A stretch of DNA of 64,000 nt from Fidelibacterota bacterium (lineage in GTDB: Bacteria; Pseudomonadota; Alphaproteobacteria; Rhodospirillales; Rhodospirillaceae), in NCBI GenBank assembly GCA_947475895.1, contig CANJMF010000013.1:16482-80481 (forward strand), given 5' to 3'. A program made the translations under genes and the position numbers. Numbering within the stretch: the stretch's first letter is position 1; each line of letters opens with the position of its first letter. The notes below the pieces were generated by a model that made no database searches, was not told where the DNA came from, and worked only from the letters and a program-made list of their open reading frames with translations. Positions 8,714 through 18,355 of this stretch are shown here, one piece after another.

Positions 8714-9982
8714 ATGCGCAAGAGATTGGCTCGGCTCATTTTATTGGGGGCCCTCACGGCCTGTGCGTCCACGGCCGCGGAAGCTTCGACGGCGCTTCGC
8801 TTCGGCAAGATGGCCGACGGGAGCGGCAAATCCGTCAGCGACGCTGTGATCGTCGTGGACGGCGACAAGATCCTGAGTGTCGGCAGCGGCGCCGCTGCGG
8901 TCCCGGCGGGCGCGACCGTGATCGATCTGCGCAAATACACCGCCATTCCCGGCATGATCGACCTGCACACACATCTTCCCCAAATCTGGGACGAGGCGCC
9001 CGGCACCAACCCCTATCGACAGGCTCCCCGCACGCAGGCTGAGACCGTCGTGATGTCCCAAAAGAGCATGCTCCGCACCCTGGAGGCCGGCGTGACCACG
9101 GCGCGCGATCTCAGCGTCGGCGCGGCGCTGGAAGGCGTGGACATCGCGCAACGCAATCTCATCAATAAAGGCTACCTCGTGGGGCCGCGCATGTTCGTCT
9201 CCACCCGCGGCCTGGGCGCGACACCCCGCGCGTACGGCGGCGTCAGCGGTCCCTATGAAATGATGAAGGCGGTACGCGAAAACATCGCGGCAGGTGCCGA
9301 TCAGATCAAACTGTACGCATCCACCGGCGGCTCAACAAATCTGTCGGGCAATCAGACGCTCACCTACGAGGAAATCAAGGCGGCGGTCGACATCGCTCAT
9401 GCGATGGGCAAGAAGGTCGTCTTGCACTCCTATGGCCCGGCCGGCGCTAAAGCGGGAGCGATGGCCGGCGTGGATGATATCCAGCACGCGCTCGATATGG
9501 ACGACGAGACGCTCGCGATGATGAAGGCCAAGGGCATCGTTTACGTCCCGACCATCGACCACAATCGCTTTTACGAAGACAACATAGAAAAGTTTGATTT
9601 TCGCAGGGACGTCGGCCCCGAGTACGAAGCGTTCATCGCCAAGAATATCGAAATGACCCGCAAGGCTTTCAAAGCGGGCGTGAAAATCGGCATGGGCTCG
9701 GATGCGCTCTACAGCATGCATGGCCAGAACACGCGCGAGCTGGGCGCACTGGTGAAGGCGGGCCTGACCCCGGCCCAGGCGCTTGCGTCGGCCACGACAG
9801 TCCCCGCCGCGCTGATGGGCATGGAGAAAAGTATCGGGGCGATCGCGCCGGGCTATTTCGCCGACGTCGTCGCCGTCGAGGGCGATCCTTTGGCCGACGT
9901 CAATGTCACCATCTACAAAGTCCGGTGGGTGATGAAGGGCGGCGCTGTCGTGGTGGATAAGACCGCAGACAGCCCGAAGTGA
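8714..9982 (+). CDS. Exported amidohydrolase (imidazolonepropionase/prolidase-like metal hydrolase)
   Basis: A 422-residue amidohydrolase-superfamily enzyme. Metal and catalytic positions are visible: HTH at 85-87, the candidate carbamylated Lys in DQIKLYASTGGS (about 199), His in VVLHSYGP (about 237), His in DDIQHALDMDD (about 257) and Asp in GMGSDALYS (about 329). The N-terminus has a signal peptide whose LTAC (Cys17) fits a lipobox, so it may be a lipoprotein, though signal peptidase I cleavage further on is possible. AGGAGAAG at 8702-8709 fixes ATG 8714. Substrates of this subfamily are often acyl-amino acids, dipeptides or cyclic amides. The exported amidase gene follows after 81 bp. Confidence 0.82.
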   Translation: MRKRLARLILLGALTACASTAAEASTALRFGKMADGSGKSVSDAVIVVDGDKILSVGSGAAAVPAGATVIDLRKYTAIPGMIDLHTHLPQIWDEAPGTNPYRQAPRTQAETVVMSQKSMLRTLEAGVTTARDLSVGAALEGVDIAQRNLINKGYLVGPRMFVSTRGLGATPRAYGGVSGPYEMMKAVRENIAAGADQIKLYASTGGSTNLSGNQTLTYEEIKAAVDIAHAMGKKVVLHSYGPAGAKAGAMAGVDDIQHALDMDDETLAMMKAKGIVYVPTIDHNRFYEDNIEKFDFRRDVGPEYEAFIAKNIEMTRKAFKAGVKIGMGSDALYSMHGQNTRELGALVKAGLTPAQALASATTVPAALMGMEKSIGAIAPGYFADVVAVEGDPLADVNVTIYKVRWVMKGGAVVVDKTADSPK

Positions 9983-10063
9983 CAGCGTTTCGAACGTAAT
10001 TCCTTTGCGGCGTTGGAGGGCGCTTGTGAAGGTTCTTGATTCATATGCAATCGGGGTATCGTC

Positions 10064-12412
10064 GTGAAAATTAGTCATGTTACCGCTGCGACAGTCAGTC
10101 TGCTGTTCGCAAGTTTGTCGGGCCCAGCGTTCGCCTTTCAGGTGGAAGAATCCAGCATCGAAAGTATTCAGGCCGCGATCCAAAGCGGCGAGACCACATG
10201 CCAGCAAGTGGTGCAGGCCTACCTCGCCCGCGCCAAAGCCTATAACGGTGTGTGCACAGCGCTGGTGACCAAGGACGGCAAGCCGGTGCAAAGCAAGCCC
10301 GGCACGGTGCGTGCGGGAGCGCCCTTGAAATTTCCGACCGCGACGGTCGCGGTGAGCAAGATCTTGCCGAATTTTGAGAACTACAAAGGATTGCCGATCG
10401 AGTACGGGCGGCTTGACCCAACTGTTTCCGATCCCAAGGTCGTGCAGCAGTACGGAATGGTCTCGGCCATTCCCGATGCCGGTCAGGTCAACGCGCTGAG
10501 CACGCTGAACATCCGCGGTGAGCGCTCGGTCACCTGCAAGGGCGCGTTCGATGCAGCGCCCGGTAAGGCGTTGCCTGCGAGCGCGCCAGCCGCTTGCGAG
10601 AAATTCCGCCAGCAGCCGGATGCTTTGGAATACGCCGCCGCGCTCGACAAGCAATACGGCCGCAATCCGGACCTGAAGGCTATGCCGATGTACTGCGCTG
10701 TGTTCTCGTTCAAGGACGTCTACGACACGAAAGACATGCGTAGTACAGGTGGCGCCGACACAAACTACGCCATGGACGTGCCACCCGAAGACGCGACGGT
10801 CGTCGCCGAGCTGCGCGCCAAGGGCGCCATCATCTACGCCAAGGCGACATTGCAGGAATACAATTCAGCGCCCGGCAATCCCACAGGACCCAATGCCGCC
10901 AAAGTCACGACCCGCATCTACGGCGTCAGTCAGCGCAGCAGTTGGGGCAGCGTGGCTTGCAACCCCTATGACACCACGCGCGAAACCGGCGGCTCCAGCT
11001 CCGGTTCGGCGGTGTCGGTGGGTGCAAATCTGGTCACGTGCTCGATCTGCGAAGAAACCGGCGGCTCGTGCCGCCAGCCAGCCTGGCGCAACAACGTCGT
11101 TGCACTGATGACCACCAAAGGTCTGATCTCATACGGCGGCGCCATCGGCTCCGATCCCTACCTCGATCGCGCCGGCATCCAGTGCCGCAGCATTAAGGAC
11201 GCAGCCGCAGTGCTTGATGCGGTGAAAGATCCGGTGCGTGGCTACTTCGACCCGCGCGACATCTATACGGCACTTCCCAAGAATCTGATTTCCAAAGCGC
11301 CCTACAGTTCGTTCGTCGGCGTGAACGCCAATGCCGCGCAGGGCGCGAAGCCGCTTGCGGGCTTGCGTGTCGGCATCGTGCGCGAGTTCATGGTCAAGCA
11401 CACGGCCAACGACGCGGCGATCAGCGACTTGGCGAACGAGGAAATCAAGCGGGTGCTGCGCGACCAGCTCGGCGCCGAGATCGTCGAATCCTACGATCCC
11501 AAGTATCCCGACGATCCGGACGTGCCCAACATGACCTACACGTTCCAACGGGCGCTGGCCGAGATCCTGCCGATTCACATGCCGGAATATTTCACCAGCA
11601 GAGTCGGCGAAATCGTTGCCGGCGGTGGTGAAGGCGGCGAAGGCGGCGGCGGCGGTGAGGGTGCGGCCAAGCCCTCCGACAAGTTGGCCTTCGCCGTGGA
11701 CGGGTTTGATATCGCTACGCGCGATTACTTCGCCAAGCTGTCGGAAAATAAAGTGCCGCTCTCGGACGAACTCAACATCCGCCGGATCTCCGCGTCGCCG
11801 CCGATCCATAGTTTCGGATTTCATATGGAGCAGTATCTGATACGCCGGGGCGATAGCCGGATCACGGACTGGCAAAGCCTCGTCGTGAACTCCAAGCACT
11901 TCAACGAGGCCCACGCGGTGGCGATGTTGAACTCGTCCAACAAGTTGGACACGGCATCCCCGGGTATCACGCAGCGCGTGAAGATGCGTGAGGTCATGCG
12001 CATGGTTGTCGATAAGGTGATGAGCCAGAACCAGCTCGACGTGTTGGTCAACCCAACCATCACTCTTCCGCCGGTGGTCAACGGTGGTGCCGCGCAGCCG
12101 GCGATCAATGGCCGGCCGCAGGGCCGTTTCCCTCTCAGCGCGGATGTAGGCATTCCCGAAATCACGGTGCCTGGAGGGTTCAACAGCGTTATGTATGAAC
12201 CCAAGTTCGAGCTTAACGACAAACAGGACGCTTACCGCACGGTCGCTAACAACACCGAGCAGACGACGCTCAAGAATCCGATGCCTTACGGAATGTCATT
12301 CTGGGCCGGCGAAGGCGAGGAACCAATGGTCATCGAAGTGGCGTCGATCTATGAACAAGCGACCAAACATCGCATGGCGCCGCCGGCGTTTGGACCGGTG
12401 AAGAAGAAGTAG
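10064..12412 (+). CDS. Exported amidase (amidase signature family) with a glycine-rich insertion
   Basis: A 782-residue exported enzyme. The signal peptide ends near GPAFA. The Ser-cisSer-Lys triad is recognisable: Lys in VFSFKDVYDTKD (about 216), the GGSSSGSA loop (about 309-316) and ETGGSCRQPA (about 331-340), which carries the nucleophile. The family is usually 450-550 residues; here the region before the signature is about 100 residues longer, and a Gly/Glu-rich stretch (GGGEGGEGGGGGEG, about 522-535) interrupts the C-terminal half. The start is GTG 10064, since the nearby ATGs are out of frame. The cysteine-rich TCSICEETGGSC around the active site is unusual. The amidohydrolase upstream suggests joint breakdown of an amide or peptide in the periplasm. 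Confidence 0.8.
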   Translation: MKISHVTAATVSLLFASLSGPAFAFQVEESSIESIQAAIQSGETTCQQVVQAYLARAKAYNGVCTALVTKDGKPVQSKPGTVRAGAPLKFPTATVAVSKILPNFENYKGLPIEYGRLDPTVSDPKVVQQYGMVSAIPDAGQVNALSTLNIRGERSVTCKGAFDAAPGKALPASAPAACEKFRQQPDALEYAAALDKQYGRNPDLKAMPMYCAVFSFKDVYDTKDMRSTGGADTNYAMDVPPEDATVVAELRAKGAIIYAKATLQEYNSAPGNPTGPNAAKVTTRIYGVSQRSSWGSVACNPYDTTRETGGSSSGSAVSVGANLVTCSICEETGGSCRQPAWRNNVVALMTTKGLISYGGAIGSDPYLDRAGIQCRSIKDAAAVLDAVKDPVRGYFDPRDIYTALPKNLISKAPYSSFVGVNANAAQGAKPLAGLRVGIVREFMVKHTANDAAISDLANEEIKRVLRDQLGAEIVESYDPKYPDDPDVPNMTYTFQRALAEILPIHMPEYFTSRVGEIVAGGGEGGEGGGGGEGAAKPSDKLAFAVDGFDIATRDYFAKLSENKVPLSDELNIRRISASPPIHSFGFHMEQYLIRRGDSRITDWQSLVVNSKHFNEAHAVAMLNSSNKLDTASPGITQRVKMREVMRMVVDKVMSQNQLDVLVNPTITLPPVVNGGAAQPAINGRPQGRFPLSADVGIPEITVPGGFNSVMYEPKFELNDKQDAYRTVANNTEQTTLKNPMPYGMSFWAGEGEEPMVIEVASIYEQATKHRMAPPAFGPVKKK

Positions 12413-12424
12413 CTTTATCTGTAC

Positions 12425-13237
12425 TTACTTCTTTGGTGACTCAGCATCCGGGTTGAGGTCGTAGCCTTCGATGGCGTCGCGGGCGGCGGTGGCGGCGTCG
12501 GAGCTGGGATCCATTTCGATGGCCGCGATCCAGTCTTTGCGCGCGTCAATCGCGCGGCCCTTGAGCTGATACAACGTCCCGCGCTCTACGAGTGCGTTAG
12601 CGTTTTTTCCGTCGAGCGCCACGGCTTTCTCGGCGTCGCTTAAGGCCGCGTCGAGGTCTTTCAGATGGCGGTGGGCGCTGGCGCGGAAGGCAAAGGCATC
12701 GGCATTCTTCGGCGCGATGGCGATGGCAGCGTCTAAGTCCGTTATAGCTTCTTTATATTGCGCGCCCTCGGCCAACGTGCCGGCGCGGTCGACATATAAG
12801 TCGGCTTGCGCGCGACTGCCGGCGACAGCCAGTTGAAGGCCCGCGGTTTGCGCATTGTAGGCACGCAGAAGCTCGCCTTCGAGCAGCCACGCTTGGCCCG
12901 CTTGCGCGAGCATGCCGGCGCGCACGTTGGCAGCAGACTTCGATTGGTCGGCGAGTTCTTCCAAGCGCCGCGCCGCTTCGCCGAAGGCCTTAAGGCCGAT
13001 CATGGCCAACGCTTGGCAATGTTTCGCGGGTTCGGCACCGCCGAGGGCGATCCATTTTCCGGCCAGCTCGATGGCCTGGTCGGGCTTCACCCGCGCAAGG
13101 TCGAGGCAAAAACTATAGGTGCGGTCGGGATGGAGGAGATCGGGATCGGGCACGGGCTGCACGGTGGGCGGGAGCGGGCCCGCGCCGTAAGTCGACGTGC
13201 TCGCAAGAAGAAGCAACACAGCGATCTGCTTTTTCAT
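12425..13237 (-). CDS. Exported tetratricopeptide-repeat protein
   Basis: A 270-residue protein with an N-terminal signal peptide (MKKQIAVLLLLASTSTYGAG). Its C-terminal half contains at least three TPR units, such as YKEAITDLDAAIAIAPKNADAFAFRASAHRHLKDLDAALSDAEKAVALDGKNANALVERG, shown by the W/L-G-Y-A-P spacing. TPRs make protein-protein contacts; no catalytic domain is present, so the role is unknown and is presumably periplasmic. Its start overlaps the stop of the alpha/beta hydrolase gene by 4 bp, so the two are one transcription unit. It converges on the amidase gene with 12 bp between stops and no visible terminator. Confidence 0.75.
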   Translation of the reverse strand: MKKQIAVLLLLASTSTYGAGPLPPTVQPVPDPDLLHPDRTYSFCLDLARVKPDQAIELAGKWIALGGAEPAKHCQALAMIGLKAFGEAARRLEELADQSKSAANVRAGMLAQAGQAWLLEGELLRAYNAQTAGLQLAVAGSRAQADLYVDRAGTLAEGAQYKEAITDLDAAIAIAPKNADAFAFRASAHRHLKDLDAALSDAEKAVALDGKNANALVERGTLYQLKGRAIDARKDWIAAIEMDPSSDAATAARDAIEGYDLNPDAESPKK

Positions 13238-14007
13238 ACCTTCACCTGCGCGACGGCGTCGTCGACCAACGCGCAGATCATGGCGAGGTCTTGGGGACGC
13301 GAGAGGCGATGATCCCCGTCCTTCACGAAACGGACCTGCACGTCGTCACCCGCGAGTTTCTCGGCGACGCGCAGTGAGGTTTCCCACGGCACGGACTCAT
13401 CGCGCTGGCCGTGAATGAAACGCGCGGGGCATGTGAGGGCAATGGTATCGCGCAAAAGCAAATTCTTGCGGCCATCCTCGATCAGAAGCTTGCCGATACG
13501 ATAGGGACCGTCGGTATAATCACTGGGAACGTCGATGACGCCCCGGTCCATGATTTCGGTGCGCTGCGCATCGGTCATTTTCGGCCACATGAGGTCTTCG
13601 GTAAAATCGGGCGCGACCGCGATTCCGGCCAGAGCCGCAACGCGCGCGGGCCGGGCTAGGGCGGTTTTTAGCATCACCCAGCCGCCCATGCTGGAACCGA
13701 CCAGAACCTGGGGGCCTTCGGTGGCTTGATCGAGGACCGTGACGGCATCTTGGACCCAGCGGGACACCGACCCGTCTTCGAATCGGCCGGTGGATTCGCC
13801 GTGGCCGTACATATCGAACCGCACGTAACTGTAACCGCGCGCGATGCAGTGGGCCTCGAGCGCGAGCGCTTTTGTGCCGCCGCGATCGGACATGAGGCCA
13901 TGGAGGAAAACGACGCCCGGTTTTGTAGAGGGTTTTGTGCCCGAAACCCAGTTATAGGCAATGCGTGCGCCGTCGGCGGCTGACAGAAATTCGGGCGCAG
14001 ACGGCAT
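13234..14007 (-). CDS. Alpha/beta hydrolase
   Basis: A 257-residue cytoplasmic serine hydrolase. The oxyanion motif is VVFLHGLMSDRGG (about 33-45), the nucleophile elbow GSSMGG (about 102-107), and the catalytic His is in DGDHRLS near the end. FDMYGHGES and RFIHGQRDESVPW are typical strand-loop signatures of the family, the latter carrying the acid residue. The start codon at 14007 is preferred because an extension upstream would overlap the divergent glycosyltransferase gene. Substrate unknown. Divergent from the gene at 14,023 with only 15 bp between starts, so the two promoters must overlap coding sequence or sit very close together. Confidence 0.78.
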   Translation of the reverse strand: MPSAPEFLSAADGARIAYNWVSGTKPSTKPGVVFLHGLMSDRGGTKALALEAHCIARGYSYVRFDMYGHGESTGRFEDGSVSRWVQDAVTVLDQATEGPQVLVGSSMGGWVMLKTALARPARVAALAGIAVAPDFTEDLMWPKMTDAQRTEIMDRGVIDVPSDYTDGPYRIGKLLIEDGRKNLLLRDTIALTCPARFIHGQRDESVPWETSLRVAEKLAGDDVQVRFVKDGDHRLSRPQDLAMICALVDDAVAQVKV

Positions 14008-14022
14008 GATTGTAGAAACCCT

Positions 14023-15261
14023 TTGGTTCGCCGGGCGGCATGTTACAAGACCTTTCCAGACCATAAGCACCGGATCGGCCTCTTGGCAAACGTAGCGACA
14101 GATACGCGGAAAACATGCCTGCAGATCGTCCCCAGCCTTGTTACAGGCGGGGTCGAGCGCGGCACCGTGGACGTGGCGCAAGCCCTCGTGCGTGCCGGAT
14201 GGCGGGCGATGGTGGCGTCGAGCGGCGGCGGCATGGTGCGCGAGTTGGAACGTGCCGGGGCCGAGCACATTGTGCTTCCGCTCGATACAAAAAATCCGCG
14301 CGCTATGAAGCGCAACACCGCATCGCTTGTGGAATTGATCCGCGCACAAAACGTGAGTTTGGTTCACGCGCGCTCGCGCGCACCCGGTTGGAGCGCCCAT
14401 GCCGCCGCCAAGGAAACCGGCGTTCCGTTCGTCACGACGTTTCACGGCGTCTACGGCGCGGGACCGTTCGGATTAAAGAAACTTTATAACCGCGTGATGA
14501 CCTACGGCGAGCCGGTGATCGCGATCTCCGACTTCATTCGCACGCACATGATCGAAGAATACAAAGTGGCGCCGGAGCGCATCCGCGTGATTCACCGCGG
14601 CGTCGATGTGCAAATGCTGGACCCGACCAAAGTAACGCCGACGCGTTTGATTCAACTGACGGCGAAATGGCATCTGCCGGAAACAGCGCCCGTGATCATG
14701 CTGCCCGGACGCCTGACATCGTGGAAGGGCCACTATCTGATGATCGACGCGCTGGCCGTGTTGAAAGCACGCGCGCAAGGGCCGTTCGATCTGCGGTGCT
14801 TGATGGTGGGGCAGGACCAGGGACGCGAAGCCTATAAACACAGCCTGCAAACCTATGCGGCATCGCGCGGCGTCGAGGGCAATATTCAAGTGATCGAAGA
14901 CTGCACCGATTTGCCGGCGGCTTATCTGGCGACGGATGTTGTGGTGTCGGCATCGACACGCCCGGAGGCTTTCGGCCGCGTTGTCGCCGAAGGCCAAGCC
15001 ATGGGCCGGCCGGTGGTGGCGCCGTCGCACGGCGCTGCGGGAGAAATCATCGTGCCCGGCGTCACGGGCTGGCTGTTCACGCCGAGCGATCCTGTTTCCA
15101 TGGCGGACGCATTGACGCGGGCTTTGAGCTTGAACAAAGACGAACGCGAACGCATTGCTGCATTAGCCATCGCGCGCGTGCGCAAGCACTTCAACAAAGC
15201 CGACATGTGCGCCAAGACCATCGACGTTTACAACGAAGCGTTGGCGAGACCCGCGCCTTGA
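14023..15261 (+). CDS. Glycosyltransferase family 4
   Basis: A protein of up to 412 residues with a GT-B fold of the GT4 family. The N-terminal domain has the glycine-rich VPSLVTGGVERGTVDVAQAL; the C-terminal donor domain has VIMLPGRLTSWKGH and the E-x7-E motif REAFGRVVAE-type RPEAFGRVVAEGQAMGRPVVA (about 312-330). Such enzymes move hexoses or related sugars onto lipopolysaccharide core or other envelope glycans. The true start is uncertain: ATG 14023 gives an N-terminus that does not look native, and TTG 14083, giving (M)ANVATDTRKTCLQIVP, is a plausible alternative. A GT9 gene follows 10 bp after the stop, supporting a role in cell-envelope saccharide assembly. Confidence 0.83.
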   Translation: MVRRAACYKTFPDHKHRIGLLANVATDTRKTCLQIVPSLVTGGVERGTVDVAQALVRAGWRAMVASSGGGMVRELERAGAEHIVLPLDTKNPRAMKRNTASLVELIRAQNVSLVHARSRAPGWSAHAAAKETGVPFVTTFHGVYGAGPFGLKKLYNRVMTYGEPVIAISDFIRTHMIEEYKVAPERIRVIHRGVDVQMLDPTKVTPTRLIQLTAKWHLPETAPVIMLPGRLTSWKGHYLMIDALAVLKARAQGPFDLRCLMVGQDQGREAYKHSLQTYAASRGVEGNIQVIEDCTDLPAAYLATDVVVSASTRPEAFGRVVAEGQAMGRPVVAPSHGAAGEIIVPGVTGWLFTPSDPVSMADALTRALSLNKDERERIAALAIARVRKHFNKADMCAKTIDVYNEALARPAP

Positions 15262-15271
15262 ACTGCACAGC

Positions 15272-16258
15272 ATGAGCGCGCAGCGCATTCTTGTGATCGC
15301 GACCGAGGGCCTTGAGCGTTTCGTTCCGGCTTTAGGGGCTATGGCTGCGCTGCGCGCACACCACCATGGTGCGGTCATTGTATTGCTGACCACGGCATTG
15401 ATTGCCGAATTCGCCGAGTCAGCGCCTTATTTTAACAACGTGTGGGTCGATAAAACCATCGGCACACGCAGCTTTTATCGCCTGCTGGCGTTGCGCCGGC
15501 AGTTGCGCGCGGAAAGCTTCGACCGCGTTTATGATTTCGATGGCACAGATCATTCAAAGACTTTGTTCTGGCTGATGTACGGACGGCGCGGCGTGTTCGA
15601 TCGCGCGCGCCTTCCATGGTCGGGCGCAGTTCCAGGAACGGCCCTGGATCACGGTGACCCCCGTCATACAGCAATGCATATCGTGGATCGGTGGACGGCG
15701 CAGTTGCGCACGGCCGACATTCACGGTGTTTTGCGCACCGATGTGTCGTGGGTGGCGCGGCAGGTGAAATCCTTCGCGGTGCCGTTCCGCATGGGCGAGA
15801 CTTTCGTGCTGATTTCGGTGGAGCCCGGCCCCGGCGGCCAGTGGCCCACGGAAAACTATGCCGACCTCGCGCGCATGTTGGACTTGGACGGCAAGCGGCC
15901 GGTGCTGGTGGGATTTGCCGTTCCCGCCGCGACCGTCACGGGGATCCTGGAGCGCTGTCCGGCGGCCATCGATTTAACCCGCGTTACCAGCGTGAGCGAT
16001 TTGATTTTCCTGACCTGGGCGGCAAATGCTGCCGTGGGTCCCGATACCGGAATCATGCACCTGACGGCTGCAGCCGGGTGCCCTACGGTTGCGCTGTTCG
16101 ATACGGCCTCGGACCCCACTTTGGTTGGCCCACGCGGCGATGTGGTCACTATTCTGAGACGTGCGCGTCTGGCTGATATTCCAGTGGGCGAGGTCGCGAC
16201 CGCCCTACAACGGGGACGCGCCGCACCCAAACGAAGCCCGCGCTTGCCGCTGGCGTAG
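15272..16258 (+). CDS. Glycosyltransferase family 9 (heptosyltransferase-like)
   Basis: A 328-residue protein with the GT9 hallmark near its C-terminus, NAAVGPDTGIMHLTAAAGCPTVALFD (about 250-275), which binds the ADP-sugar, and an N-terminal RILVIATEGLERFVPALGAMAAL resembling the acceptor-domain opening of WaaC/WaaF. Family members add heptose to lipopolysaccharide inner core. Direct coupling to the GT4 gene (10-bp gap) supports an envelope-glycan role; the precise sugar and acceptor are not deducible. It ends 49 bp before thrS. Confidence 0.82.
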   Translation: MSAQRILVIATEGLERFVPALGAMAALRAHHHGAVIVLLTTALIAEFAESAPYFNNVWVDKTIGTRSFYRLLALRRQLRAESFDRVYDFDGTDHSKTLFWLMYGRRGVFDRARLPWSGAVPGTALDHGDPRHTAMHIVDRWTAQLRTADIHGVLRTDVSWVARQVKSFAVPFRMGETFVLISVEPGPGGQWPTENYADLARMLDLDGKRPVLVGFAVPAATVTGILERCPAAIDLTRVTSVSDLIFLTWAANAAVGPDTGIMHLTAAAGCPTVALFDTASDPTLVGPRGDVVTILRRARLADIPVGEVATALQRGRAAPKRSPRLPLA

Positions 16259-16307
16259 TCGCCCCTTAGATTGCGCGAGCTTTTCCGCGATTTAAGTGAA
16301 GAAAAAC

Positions 16308-18275
16308 ATGGTTGCGATCACCCTGCCCGACGGCTCCGTCCGTCAATACGACTCTGCCATCACCGGCGCCCAGCTGGCGGCCGACATTGGCCCCGGACTT
16401 GCGAAAGCGGCCCTGGCCATTCGCATCGGCGGCAAGATGAAAGACCTCGCGACCAGCATCGATACGGATGCGCAAGTGTCCATCGTGACCAAGAAAGACG
16501 CCGACGCGCTGGAACTGTTGCGCCACGACGCTGCTCACGTGATGGCCGAAGCGGTGCAGGAATTATTTCCCGGTACGCAAGTGACCATCGGCCCCGCCAT
16601 CGAGAACGGTTTTTATTACGACTTCGCCCGCGATACGCCCTTCACGCTGGACGATCTGCCGAAGATCGAACAGCGCATGCGCGAAATCGTGGACCGCGAC
16701 GAAGTCATTACGCGTGAAGAGTGGGACCGCGCCGAAGCCATCGCGCACTTCAAAAGCATCGGTGAAAAATACAAGGCCGAGCTGATCGAAGGTCTGCCGA
16801 CGACGGATCCGATTGGCGTATATCGCCAAGGCAATTGGAAAGATTTGTGCCGTGGGCCGCATTTGCCCTCAACCGGCAAGCTCGGCAAGGCGTTCAAGTT
16901 GACGAAGGTCGCGGGCGCTTATTGGCGCGGCGATTCCAACAACGCCATGTTGACGCGCATTTACGGCACCGTGTGGGCGGATGATAAACAGCTCGCGGCT
17001 TACACCACCATGCTGGAAGAAGCCGAGAAGCGCGATCACCGCAAAATCGGTCAGGAGATGGACTTGTTCCACCTTCAGTCCGAGGCGCAGGGCAGCGTGT
17101 TTTGGCACGCCAAGGGCTATACGCTGTGGCGCCAGCTGGAACTGTACATGCGCCGGCGTTTGGATGCGGCGGGCTATCAGGAAGTCAAAACGCCGCAGCT
17201 CATGAACTCCAAGCAGTGGGAAGCATCAGGTCACTGGGGCAAGTACCGCGAGAACATGTTTGTGGTGCCGGACGAAATTCCGAGCGTCGACGACGACGCG
17301 CCCGTGTTGTCGGGCAAGTCTGAGTTCCTGGCGCTGAAGCCCATGAACTGCCCAGCGCACGTGCTGATTTTTCGCCAAGGCATCAAGAGCTATCGCGATC
17401 TACCGATCCGCATGGCGGAGTTCGGCTGCTGTCACCGCAACGAGCCGCACGGCGCCTTGCACGGCATCATGCGCCTGCGCCAATTCACGCAAGACGATGC
17501 GCACATTTTCTGCCGCGAAGATCAGATCGTGGATGAAGTGCGCCAGTTCTGCGAACTGCTCGACGTCGTCTACAAAGACCTTGGGTTCGACCGTTATGCG
17601 ATCAAGCTGGCGCTGCGCCCCGAAAAGCGTTTCGGCACCGACGAGATGTGGGACCGCGCTGAAAACAATTTGCGCGAAGCCGTGCGACTCGCAGGCCGTC
17701 AGGGCGCGGAGTACGGTTGGCAGGAACTGCCGGGCGAAGGTGCGTTCTATTCACCCAAGCTGGAGTTCCACCTCACCGACGCCATCGGTCGCACTTGGCA
17801 GTGCGGCACCATTCAATTGGACTACGTGCTGCCCGAACGTCTGGATGTTCACTACATCGGCGAGGACGGCGCCAAACATCGACCGGTTATGCTTCACCGC
17901 GCGATTCTGGGGGCTTTCGAGCGATTCCTCGGCATTCTGATCGAGCATCATGCGGGCAAGTTCCCGCTGTGGCTCGCGCCCATTCAAGCAGCGGTGTGCA
18001 CCATTACCGAAGATGCCGACGGGTATGCCCATGAAGTTGCTGCGACTTTGAAGGCGGCTGGACTGCGCGTCACCACCGACCTGCGCAACGAAAAGATCAA
18101 CTACAAGGTGCGGGAACACTCGCTCGCGAAAGTCCCCGTGCTGGTCGTTGTTGGTAGAAAAGAGGCCGAAACACATGGCGTTGCGTTGCGAAGACTCGGC
18201 AGCCCAAACCAAGAAGTCCTTGCGCTGACTGAGGCAGCCGATAGACTTGCCGCCGAAGCTGCGGTTCCGGGCTAA
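16308..18275 (+). CDS. thrS: Threonyl-tRNA synthetase
   Basis: Charges tRNA-Thr. A 655-residue protein with the full bacterial layout: N-terminal TGS domain ([20 protein letters not shown]), SAD editing domain with RHDAAH at about 71-76, class II catalytic core with MNCPAH (zinc Cys, about 347) and the second-half motif [28 protein letters not shown], and an anticodon-binding domain at the C-terminus. ATG 16308 is chosen; a GTG 12 bp earlier is possible. Length agrees with the family. The gene heads a translation block and ends 80 bp before infC. Confidence 0.95.
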   Translation: MVAITLPDGSVRQYDSAITGAQLAADIGPGLAKAALAIRIGGKMKDLATSIDTDAQVSIVTKKDADALELLRHDAAHVMAEAVQELFPGTQVTIGPAIENGFYYDFARDTPFTLDDLPKIEQRMREIVDRDEVITREEWDRAEAIAHFKSIGEKYKAELIEGLPTTDPIGVYRQGNWKDLCRGPHLPSTGKLGKAFKLTKVAGAYWRGDSNNAMLTRIYGTVWADDKQLAAYTTMLEEAEKRDHRKIGQEMDLFHLQSEAQGSVFWHAKGYTLWRQLELYMRRRLDAAGYQEVKTPQLMNSKQWEASGHWGKYRENMFVVPDEIPSVDDDAPVLSGKSEFLALKPMNCPAHVLIFRQGIKSYRDLPIRMAEFGCCHRNEPHGALHGIMRLRQFTQDDAHIFCREDQIVDEVRQFCELLDVVYKDLGFDRYAIKLALRPEKRFGTDEMWDRAENNLREAVRLAGRQGAEYGWQELPGEGAFYSPKLEFHLTDAIGRTWQCGTIQLDYVLPERLDVHYIGEDGAKHRPVMLHRAILGAFERFLGILIEHHAGKFPLWLAPIQAAVCTITEDADGYAHEVAATLKAAGLRVTTDLRNEKINYKVREHSLAKVPVLVVVGRKEAETHGVALRRLGSPNQEVLALTEAADRLAAEAAVPG

Positions 18276-18287
18276 AAGCCGGGAACC
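18263..18287 (+). terminator. Hairpin spanning the thrS stop codon (possible weak terminator/attenuator)
   Basis: GGTTCC (18263-18268) pairs with GGAACC (18282-18287) and GGC (18270-18272) with GCC (18278-18280), leaving a G-G mismatch and a TAAAA loop. The right arm is followed by GTTGTTTC, a poor T tract. It could partially separate thrS from infC transcription; no clean intrinsic terminator is present, so it may simply be a read-through structure. Confidence 0.3.
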
Positions 18288-18355
18288 GTTGTTTCACGTG
18301 GGGGGTTTAACTACTTAAGTTCGACACCGGAATAACAACAACAGGAGATTGATAC

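Noticed and set aside
12806..13312. Plus-strand frame of 168 codons over the TPR gene
   Set aside because: Antisense shadow; the minus-strand frame has a signal peptide and clear TPR repeats.
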